Shown here one piece after another: positions 25,325 through 33,308 of a DNA stretch of 64,000 nucleotides (within the stretch, counting starts at the first letter, position 1; each line of letters opens with the position of its first letter). Location of the stretch: positions 3,038,001 to 3,102,000 of the forward strand of contig JAQSEB010000050.1 of the NCBI GenBank assembly GCA_030063045.1. The letters are read 5' to 3'. Origin of the DNA: Pratylenchus scribneri. Its lineage: Eukaryota; Nematoda; Chromadorea; Rhabditida; Pratylenchidae. The notes under the pieces were generated by a model, which saw only the letters and a program-made list of their open reading frames with translations, made no database searches and was not told where the DNA came from. The translations under genes were made by a program, and so were the position numbers.

Positions 25325-25577
25325 ATGCGCATAAATGTGCAAAATCAGAATAAAAAATTGAAAATATTTTTCCTATTAATTTCCATAAAATGTGTTTTTT
25401 GCCAATGGGATGGAGGAGGAGGAGGCGATGGAGGTCCAATTAATTTTAATTTATAATTATTATTTTATTATTATTTATTTTTAAGGCTGGGGCGGAGGAA
25501 TGCAATGGGAAGGGGGCGGTGAAGGTGGCGGCGGTGGGGGAGGCGGTGGAGAAGGCGGCGGTTTAGGATACGGTTAG
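25325..25577 (+). CDS. Small secreted glycine-rich protein, 66 aa
   Basis: Exons 25325-25433 and 25486-25577 join in frame (201 nt) across a GT-AG intron. The N-terminus MRINVQNQNKKLKIFFLLIS, ending in KCVFCQW, reads as a signal peptide with a basic head. The mature part is nearly all Gly with Trp, Glu and Asp (DGGWGGGMQWEGGGE) and ends LGYG. Small glycine-rich secreted peptides of this kind occur in nematode cuticle and antimicrobial families, but composition alone cannot assign one. TTTTTAAG is the acceptor, as in neighbouring genes. An alternative reading splices at the terminal GGTTAG instead of stopping there. Confidence 0.55.
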
Positions 25578-26164
25578 TCAAAATAATTATCGTATTTTTC
25601 CTATCAATAACCCTGGGCTACTAATTTTCAGAGACCCGCTAGAGGGAGTTATTAAATATTAATAGAGATGGGGTTCTAATAGATAATGGGTCATTAAATT
25701 TCGGAGAGGAAAATTGATGAAAAAAATGATCAAATAAAATTTGCAATAAATCAAAATATCCTAATATACTAAACGGATTTGTTAGTCTGTTAGTAAACAA
25801 AAATAATTATTTAAATTTTACTTTTTGGCGTTCTGTTTTTTTAAATATTTATTTCCAAAAATATCCAAATATCAATTAATTAAAGAGTGAAGAAATATAG
25901 AAAGAGTTTTTTAAGCACAAAGAATAAAGAAATGAAGGAAAGAAATAGTTTATAATAATATTTGAAAAATATTTCAATAAATTAAATGAGAATATTTCTA
26001 ATTTTTAATGAAATAGGCGAGAATTATTAAAAAATAATAATATGGATATCTGTGAAATTATTTGTAAAATAAAATGTCATGGATTATGGCGATAATAACA
26101 AATTAGTGTGAAAATGGGAATGATTTATAGCTAGAGATTATTGTATAAGATGGAAAATCCATAA
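25578..26164. other. Upstream of minisatellite and giant frame, no gene seen
   Basis: AT-rich, no supported coding exon. Any promoter of the giant open frame should lie here or inside the minisatellite. I cannot identify one. Confidence 0.4.
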
Positions 26165-27050
26165 AATATTTGGGAGAACAAAAATACAAAATTTTAGGAA
26201 GAATGAAAACAAAAAATGTTTGGGAAAACAAAAACATTCAAATGTTTGGGAAAACAAAAACATTCAAATGTTTGGGAGAACAAAAATATTCAATGTTTGG
26301 GAAAACAAAAGCATTCAAATGTTTGGGAGAAAAAAAAACATTTAAATGTTTGGGAAAACAAAAACATTCAAATGTTTGGGAAAACAAAAACATTCAAATG
26401 TTTGGGAGAATAAAAACATTCAAATGTTTGGGAAAACAAAAACATTCAAATGTTTGGGAGAACAAAAACATTTAAATGTTTGGGAAAACAAAAACATTCA
26501 AATGTTTGGGAAAACAAAAACATTTAAATGTTTGGGAACACAAAAACATTTAAATGTTTGGGAAAACAAAAACATTCAAATGTTTGCGAAAACAAAAACA
26601 TTCAAATGTTTGGGAAAACAAAAGCATTCAAATGTTTGGGAGAAAAAAAACATTTAAATGTTTGGGAAAACAAAAACATTCAAATGTTTGGGAGAATAAA
26701 AACATTCAAATGTTTGGGAAAACAAAAACATTCAAATGTTTGGGAGAACAAAAACATTTAAATGTTTGGGAAAACAAAAACATTCAAATGTTTGGGAAAA
26801 CAAAAACATTCAAATGTTTGGGAAAACAAAAACATTCAAATGTTTGGGAGAATAAAAACATTCAAATGTTTGGGAAAACAAAAACATTCAAATGTTTGGG
26901 AAAACAAAAACATTCAAATGTTTGGGAAAACAAAAACATTCAAATGTTTGGGAAAACAAAAACATTCAAATGTTTGGGAAAACAAAAACATTCAAATGTT
27001 TGGGAAAACAAAAACATTCAAATGTTTGGGAAAACAAAAACATTCAAATG
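26165..27050 (+). repeat. 26-bp minisatellite, third locus
   Basis: About 34 copies of ATGTTTGGGAAAACAAAA plus ACATTCAA. It is the same 26-bp family as the two intronic arrays, but with GGGAAAAC in place of GGACAAAC. The unit has no stop codon in any forward frame, so three units give a 26-residue period (MFGKTK.., CLGKQK.., NVWENK..) and every phase is open. One phase continues without a stop into the giant frame. Confidence 0.95.
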
Positions 27051-30000
27051 TAAAGAAATGGGGACAAATCAATAGGCCAATAAACAAATTATATCCTTTA
27101 GAGGTGAAATCAAAGATAATTGAACAAGAACAAAACTCTCTATCGGAGAAAATCGATAGAATTAATGAAAATGATCAAACACCTCTATCGGAGGATGTAA
27201 ACTTGATTATTTCAGAACCAATGGCCGAAAATCAAGACACGTCCCAAATGATCGAAGACCAAGAAACGTCCCTATCGGGGAATAATGTTTCTTCGGCTCG
27301 AGTTCAACTGGAAAATTGGGAACTTTTGGCTGAATGCGATCATGAAGAATGCGAGCCAATATGGTTTGGCAATCTTTTGGAAATGGTTCCGGACAATTGG
27401 GATAAACTCAATGAGGTGGTGCAATGCCGAATTCGTTATGTGTCAATTTTCAAGCTGATCACAATGATGTGGGTGTTAACCTTTGGCTTGGATGAACATC
27501 AAATGTATGAATTGCTTGGCAACATCTCGAATACAAATGGAATTCATCTATGTATGGAGTGCGTTAAATTTAAGGAAGGAATGAGAAAAGGGAAAGGACG
27601 AATTCTCAACACCAAACCAAATGCATCCATGATGAAGAACCATAAGATAAAGGGAAAAGTCGATGGGCTAAAATTCACTCGGACGATATTGAAGGACATA
27701 TTCAAATTGTGGATGAACAAATGTAAAGTGGCTGAGAGACAACTGCATCTTAAGCCTTGGGGATTTGTGACAATGGAAGTTGTGAATGATGAATGGGAAT
27801 TGGCAAGAGAATGGGCAGACACTATCACTATGCAAAGAATCCCTCTGAATTACGCCTTAACACCGGATTTGGCACACTCAAATGTTGTGTTTATTGGCGA
27901 TGAACTATCGGTTCTAATGGGCCAAGCTTTTGGGAAATGTTATATGTGGCAACCATCAAACATTGACGACATTGTTCAAGAATTTTCCGACAAATTGTTC
28001 TTGACTCGAGAAGTGGACCACGTCATACTGTACTTCGGAAAATATACATTGGAGAGAGGGCAACCGAACCGAATAATCGGAATTTGGGACCAGATGCGAA
28101 CCGTTTGGTTGGAAAGAGGAATTGTTGGAGTGTTTATCATGCCACCGACCAATAAAAGAGAATTGAAGGCAAAAATTGACGACAACTTCAATTTATTTGT
28201 GGAGACAAGATCAACCGATTCGATTCGGGTTCTGAATCCGAATTACACATCTCGAGAAGCAATACCCAGTGATGAGGACTTGGCAATGATCATCCAGCAG
28301 TTGGAATATTGGAACATCAGTAATGAAGAGAAGCCCTTAACTTGGCAAGAGAGGAAAGGAAACTTCGAAGCCACTGGCCCTTGTCGAATGAGCGGACGAT
28401 CCAGTGAAATGGAAGCTCTACACCTATCGGGTGTTAATGAGCCCGGTTCATCTGGAACAAGTCGTCAAAGCAACCGTTCTGGTGAGGAAACTCTACTCCT
28501 ATCGGGAGTTAATGAGCCCCATTATTCAGAAGCTCAGCATCTCTCTGATGAGCCATGCTCGTCAAACAACATGGACCAGCTGCAATGTTCTGAAGGTTTT
28601 GTTCAACGACTGGCCAATTTCGCCAATCAATGTTCAATTAGAGAAGATCTTCATCCGATGCTAAGGCCTAGAAAACGAATCGAGCCTCCTTCTCCTGACT
28701 TCCACCGGAAAAAGGCAAGAGATGACAGCCCCAATCCACCTCCCGTGGATCCAATTACCGATGATGAAGAAGATTATGGGGGCCCAGTAAAACCATTCTT
28801 TGGATGCCACAGTTTTCTATCCAACATGTTTGAGGCTTCGTTCGAGTTGGATGGTCGACGTTACATCTCAAGCGAGCATGCATATCAATATGCCAAGGCA
28901 ATGTACTTTGGTTATACCAAAACTGCGGCAGACATAATACGTTACGGCAGTCCGTTCACAGCAAAACGCTTGGCCAAAGGCTATAGGCTGAACGAGCAAT
29001 ACAAAAAGAGACTTGAACCTGGCTCCCGCCCATACATTAGGAACGAATGGAGGAATCACTGTATCATGGTGATGCGGAAAATAGCAGCTGCCAAGTTTGA
29101 ACAAAATCCGCAATTGGCGGAAATGTTGCTGAGGACAAAACCTAAGATTTTGGCCGAAATGACTGAAACAGACGATTTCTGGGGCACAGGAATAGCTATC
29201 GGACATCGGGATGAACAACATCGAGAGAGATGGCCAGGCCAAAATCTTATGGGCCAAATTCTCATGGAAGTTCGGAACAATCTTCAGCTTAATCAGGGTT
29301 CATCCCTATCGGGGATTAATAACCCACCTGACAATGCTGGTTCATCCCTATCGGGGAATAGTAACCCACAAATTAATGCTGGTTCGTCCCTATCGGGGAG
29401 TAATGACCGCAAAGAAAATGAGGAAAAGGCTACTCAATCAAATATTTTGGTCGAAATAAATTACAATGATGATGAATTGGATTATGATGAGGAGGATTGG
29501 AGTGATAGAAATTGGCAAGGAAATATCGAATTTAGCGATTTGCTTCAACGCCTTAAGATTCAGTTCGACAATTTCAACAAATTAACCGATGAAATGTGGG
29601 AATTTTATGCTACAAATGTTCAAAGTCGTGAAAGTTATGAACGAAAAATGAGAGTGGTTGATGACATACAACGGAAAGTGGGAGCCTTGGGCACGGTAAC
29701 CTTGTTTGGATCCTCTCGATCACACATTGGCAAAGATAACTCGGACTTGGACATGTGCATTATTCCTCCCGGACGTCATGTAAAAGTAGATGAAGTTGAG
29801 AATGCTAACAAATATCAAAAGGAAATGCTTTTTGTTGTTCGTCGATTGCCCTTTAAGGGCTACAGTTCACAAGTGCATGGTGGTCGAGTTCCCGTGCTCA
29901 GGCTCGTCGGTCACAACATGCAAATTGATATAACCTATGGCAACAGTACAGGACTTCGGAATACGACTTGGCTAAATCATTTATGCAGTCATGAAGCCAG

Positions 30001-32518
30001 ATTAGCTCCGTTGTTATTCAGTATCAAAGAATGGGCAAAATTCCATCGAATAAACGACGCAAGCAGACACTCTTTCAGTAGCTGGACTTGGATTCTGCTC
30101 ACCATATTTGCTCTCCAACACACGGATCCTCCTGTTTTTCCACCTCTATCGGAGGACATGGATAAACTAGAGAAAAGCAGAAACAATTCGTCTATAGCTG
30201 AACTGATTATGCACTTCTTTGGATTCTGGAACAAACACCCTTTGGAGAAGGATAGTGTGAGTGTGCGAGAGGGAAATTGGATTCCAAAAAAGCGTCAAAC
30301 ATACATTGTCGAGGTCGAAGAACCCTTAAAGCCAGAGGTGAACACAACTGCGTGCATTGAATCAAGTCAGCAATTAAGATCGATTACAAAAGCCATTGAA
30401 GAGACAAAAGTCAAATTATTTGAGGAAAGTGAAGAACCATCTTTGGAAAGAATTGGAATTAACTACAAAGCAAAAGGCACTCAATCCTATCGTGGTTTCA
30501 ATGTGACCTATTTGCTAGGGATTTTGGCTCTGTTTTTACTTTTCTTCAATGTGACAACAGCAACAGAAATTCAAGGAAATCAACAACTCCATTCAAAGTC
30601 GATTTATTCTGACCCTATCGGGGACATAAGATTTGTCAGCTGGATGAACAAAATATATTGGCGAAAACTAACAATGATTTTGCTGCCATGGATTTTACAG
30701 CTCGCCTTAAGTCATCATGGAAGATTTGATGTACTATGGCGCTTGATGGCTATCGTGCTATTTTCGAGAATTTCTATGGCTCAACAGCTTATGATATGCG
30801 ATCCGGAAGTGAATCGTTTTTACTACCGGCTGCCTGATGTCATCAACGAAGCATGCAAATCAACTCCGTCTAGACATCAAGCTTCAATATTGAGCATTTT
30901 CAAGCCAAACAACGAATGGGTGGAATTAGATGCCAATCTTTGTCGGAAAGTTGACCAAAAACTGAAATATTGGGAAAATTTGATCACGGAAAATCGAAGC
31001 AACATAACACAGAAATTTTTGACTATCTCAAAAGAAGAATGTCAACAAATGGAAAAACAAGGAAGATGTGAATTCGGAAATTTGTCCGGAAGCCCAACAG
31101 CACAAACCTTCAATTTATTTGAGCCTCCTGTTGAATACTCCTACTTCCGAACAAAATACGCCAGAACAGAAAATTGTTTCAGTACACCGACAAAAATCTT
31201 ATTCAATCCATTTTCTGGAGAATTGAATCATCCACTGGTTGAAATGAAAGGCTGCGAATTGGAAGATGAATTTTGTGCTATGAAGGATAATCAAGTATTG
31301 ATTTGGAAGAAGAAACAACAATTCAAAACATGTCAATGGATCAAATGGGAGAAAGCTAATGGCACTTTGGATGAAGACGTTTGGACTCGATCAGATGGAC
31401 AGTTTGCTCTTTCATTCAGAACAATAAACAATGAAGATAAGCTCATAGAAGATTGTGGAACATCACTCGTTTTGACTGATCAGCATTATGCCATTCATAA
31501 AAGGTCATATGATCGAATGAGAGCAATTCAAGAAGTGAGGAACAGACCCAAAAGAGACCTATCGGGTTCTGGTACTGTTCGCTCCGAACAACTTGCAGCT
31601 GTGACGACAATGTCCGCATATTTAACCAACCAAAGAGATAGAGCAATGTTCTTCAACCTCCTTTGCCAAAATCGCAATGATTTTCGTCAACAAGATGCCA
31701 CTAGTACATTGAGATTCCTGTTAAATTCAACCAATTTGCAAGCTCGATGGGTTGGAAAAGAAATAGCTGAAGTTTGGCCATGCACACCAGTCGATGACTT
31801 CAATTTCACGAAAATTGATGAAAAAGGCGAATGTTTTCATAAATTGCCGGTCAATGCCTCTTTCGGAGGAAAATTTGTCCAAGGCTTTGTGGAATCTGAA
31901 AGCATGATACTCGTAGAGACATCCAAGAAGGGACCATGCTCAATTTTCGGAAAGCAAGCAATCATGAAAGAGGGAAAACTCATATTGGTCGATCAAACAA
32001 CAGGGACAAAAGAAGAAGTCGATGAAAAGTCAATTCAACAACTCAAATTGCAACACAATCTTGGCATCCCTGAGTTCAAACCGGACATTTTCACCAACTT
32101 AGTGGTCACAAATGAAAGCAACTTCGGCATCTTTTTGCGATATTTCAAGACCTTTCGTGTTGGGCGAATCATGCAGAAGCACATTACTCCAGAAGAAAAT
32201 GAATGGAACACGCAGCACGGTGATTATATCCCTATCGGGGATTTTTCCATCACCGGGTTCCTAAAAAATGTCGATTGGGAGAAATTCCTAATGCGTGCCT
32301 GGATTACATTCTCAATTGGGAGGTTTTTGAAAATGCATGGCTTGCCTTGGCTTATTCGAAGAGGAATTAACCAGCCGGGAGTCCTTAACAATCTTTTCAA
32401 TCTAATTCAACCCATCCTAGAGAGGCAAATGCGCGAAGGAATTGGTCCGATCAATATGCAGTGGGGAATGAATCGACAATTGGGAATGAATGGAAATGGG
32501 GTGCGCAATGGGATGTGA
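26762..32518 (+). CDS. Giant mosaic protein: SGNH-like, NADAR, nucleotidyltransferase, envelope-like
   Basis: A 1918-codon uninterrupted frame. Residues 1-100 come from the minisatellite; the first ATG after it is codon 154 (27221), so the true start is uncertain. Domains: about 365-510 SGNH-hydrolase-like (FIGDELS at 378-384 with Glu where Ser is expected, then VILYFGKYTLERG and IMPPTNKRE); 679-840 NADAR (FLSNMF, SSEHAYQYAKA, KFEQNP, FWGTG), a family acting on ADP-ribosylated or NAD-derived substrates; about 935-1120 PAP/TUTase-type nucleotidyltransferase with GSS at 983-985 and Asp 995, 997, 1056 as the metal triad. Hydrophobic segments lie at 1250-1266 and 1305-1341. From about 1342 follows a Cys- and Asn-glycosylation-rich segment with a furin-type RPKR at 1595-1598, resembling a viral or retroelement envelope glycoprotein. 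No polymerase, protease or capsid domain is seen. It is the host frame for twelve TATCG hairpins. It could be a captured viral gene set or a polyprotein. Confidence 0.7.
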   Translation: MFGKTKTFKCLGKQKHSNVWENKNIQMFGRIKTFKCLGKQKHSNVWENKNIQMFGKTKTFKCLGKQKHSNVWENKNIQMFGKTKTFKCLGKQKHSNVKKWGQINRPINKLYPLEVKSKIIEQEQNSLSEKIDRINENDQTPLSEDVNLIISEPMAENQDTSQMIEDQETSLSGNNVSSARVQLENWELLAECDHEECEPIWFGNLLEMVPDNWDKLNEVVQCRIRYVSIFKLITMMWVLTFGLDEHQMYELLGNISNTNGIHLCMECVKFKEGMRKGKGRILNTKPNASMMKNHKIKGKVDGLKFTRTILKDIFKLWMNKCKVAERQLHLKPWGFVTMEVVNDEWELAREWADTITMQRIPLNYALTPDLAHSNVVFIGDELSVLMGQAFGKCYMWQPSNIDDIVQEFSDKLFLTREVDHVILYFGKYTLERGQPNRIIGIWDQMRTVWLERGIVGVFIMPPTNKRELKAKIDDNFNLFVETRSTDSIRVLNPNYTSREAIPSDEDLAMIIQQLEYWNISNEEKPLTWQERKGNFEATGPCRMSGRSSEMEALHLSGVNEPGSSGTSRQSNRSGEETLLLSGVNEPHYSEAQHLSDEPCSSNNMDQLQCSEGFVQRLANFANQCSIREDLHPMLRPRKRIEPPSPDFHRKKARDDSPNPPPVDPITDDEEDYGGPVKPFFGCHSFLSNMFEASFELDGRRYISSEHAYQYAKAMYFGYTKTAADIIRYGSPFTAKRLAKGYRLNEQYKKRLEPGSRPYIRNEWRNHCIMVMRKIAAAKFEQNPQLAEMLLRTKPKILAEMTETDDFWGTGIAIGHRDEQHRERWPGQNLMGQILMEVRNNLQLNQGSSLSGINNPPDNAGSSLSGNSNPQINAGSSLSGSNDRKENEEKATQSNILVEINYNDDELDYDEEDWSDRNWQGNIEFSDLLQRLKIQFDNFNKLTDEMWEFYATNVQSRESYERKMRVVDDIQRKVGALGTVTLFGSSRSHIGKDNSDLDMCIIPPGRHVKVDEVENANKYQKEMLFVVRRLPFKGYSSQVHGGRVPVLRLVGHNMQIDITYGNSTGLRNTTWLNHLCSHEARLAPLLFSIKEWAKFHRINDASRHSFSSWTWILLTIFALQHTDPPVFPPLSEDMDKLEKSRNNSSIAELIMHFFGFWNKHPLEKDSVSVREGNWIPKKRQTYIVEVEEPLKPEVNTTACIESSQQLRSITKAIEETKVKLFEESEEPSLERIGINYKAKGTQSYRGFNVTYLLGILALFLLFFNVTTATEIQGNQQLHSKSIYSDPIGDIRFVSWMNKIYWRKLTMILLPWILQLALSHHGRFDVLWRLMAIVLFSRISMAQQLMICDPEVNRFYYRLPDVINEACKSTPSRHQASILSIFKPNNEWVELDANLCRKVDQKLKYWENLITENRSNITQKFLTISKEECQQMEKQGRCEFGNLSGSPTAQTFNLFEPPVEYSYFRTKYARTENCFSTPTKILFNPFSGELNHPLVEMKGCELEDEFCAMKDNQVLIWKKKQQFKTCQWIKWEKANGTLDEDVWTRSDGQFALSFRTINNEDKLIEDCGTSLVLTDQHYAIHKRSYDRMRAIQEVRNRPKRDLSGSGTVRSEQLAAVTTMSAYLTNQRDRAMFFNLLCQNRNDFRQQDATSTLRFLLNSTNLQARWVGKEIAEVWPCTPVDDFNFTKIDEKGECFHKLPVNASFGGKFVQGFVESESMILVETSKKGPCSIFGKQAIMKEGKLILVDQTTGTKEEVDEKSIQQLKLQHNLGIPEFKPDIFTNLVVTNESNFGIFLRYFKTFRVGRIMQKHITPEENEWNTQHGDYIPIGDFSITGFLKNVDWEKFLMRAWITFSIGRFLKMHGLPWLIRRGINQPGVLNNLFNLIQPILERQMREGIGPINMQWGMNRQLGMNGNGVRNGM
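29298..29408 (+). repeat. Three tandem 42-bp cassettes, each with one TATCG hairpin
   Basis: Units beginning GGTTCATCCCTATCGGGG follow each other at about 42-base spacing between the NADAR and nucleotidyltransferase regions. They show that hairpins were multiplied by local duplication here, while the rest are dispersed singly. Confidence 0.8.
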
Positions 32519-32822
32519 TGGATTGAAAGAATGATGAATGGTGCGAGGAATGGAAAAGAATGCAACAAAAAGTCGATTGGGAGTGTTTGGAGCAAAACTC
32601 CAAAATAAAAATTTAATTTTGATATTTTTGATTTTATTTTAATTAAATATATTTTTATTCATTCAATTTCCATTTAATTTCAATTTTATTCATTTTAATT
32701 CTTTTATTCAATCAATCCCATCCACTTCCCTTCCAACCAAAGTTCAGATTTCCTTTTTTACACAATTTCTCGCCAGCCAGCCAGCCGCCCCCATCCCATT
32801 CAATCAGCACCCCTTATTAGTT

Positions 32823-33095
32823 TTGTCCTTGGGATTGGAAGAGGGAAAATGGCAACATTTTCCCTCGCAAATAGAAAACATCCATTTTTCTAACCTTGAG
32901 GGGGGCAAAAAAGTGGGGAGAAAAATTGAACAGTCATTCCACCATTTTGAGCAAAATTGCCTATCGGGCGAATATGAGAAAATTGTGAGGAAAAGGGAGC
33001 TGGCTGGGAAATTTATTACTTTTTATGTTTTAATTTCAATTTTAACCACTTTTACGTTTCCCCTAAGGCAAATTAATGTTGATTTGGGTAAATAA
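32823..33095 (+). other. ATG-less open frame 3' of giant gene
   Basis: A 90-codon open frame with no ATG near its start. It contains a TATCG hairpin (CLSGE) and a hydrophobic stretch FITFYVLISILTTFTFPL near its end, resembling a signal or membrane segment. A second hairpin lies 6 bases after its stop. It may be a spliced 3' exon, a decayed part of the same element, or 3' untranslated sequence. Confidence 0.35.
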
Positions 33096-33187
33096 GGAAT
33101 ACGTCTATCGGACGTTTGAGTGAATTAATAAAGATTGAATTTGCCTTAGGGTGAAATTTATCAAAATATATATTTTACCACTTTATC

Positions 33188-33308
33188 ACTAATTCACAAA
33201 TTTAATTTTACTTATTAATAATTTTGAATTTAACTCTTTTTCAAACGCCATTAGGGCAATCCAAACAATTATTAGAAAATTATTTAAATGGTAAATTTGT
33301 GAATTAGT
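33188..33308. repeat. Small inverted-repeat (MITE-like) element
   Basis: A perfect 17-bp inverted repeat ACTAATTCACAAATTTA at 33188-33204 and its complement at 33292-33308, spacer about 87 bases. No clear target duplication. Confidence 0.6.

Larger units (their letters stand above)
27137..33115 (+). repeat. Fourteen dispersed TATCG-loop hairpins with covarying stems
   Basis: Hairpins at 27137-27149, 27182-27194, 27269-27281, 28420-28434, 28495-28509, 29302-29316, 29345-29357, 29387-29399, 30143-30155, 30613-30623, 31556-31568, 32228-32242, 32957-32971 and 33101-33115. All have loop TATCG closed by C-G. Stems are 3-5 bp and differ: TCTC/GAGA, CCTC/GAGG, TCCC/GGGA, ACACC/GGTGT, ACTCC/GGAGT, GCC/GGC, ACGTC/GACGT. 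The third stem pair occurs as C-G, A-T, T-A and G-C. Ten read as Leu-Ser-Gly/Glu, two in another frame as Pro-Ile-Gly, one sits in the ATG-less frame downstream and one is beyond its stop. Structure, not peptide, is therefore conserved. Confidence 0.85.

Noticed and set aside
29185..29205. CTATCGG at about 29198 inside the NADAR domain
   Set aside because: The heptamer is present but its flanks do not pair, so it is not counted among the hairpins.
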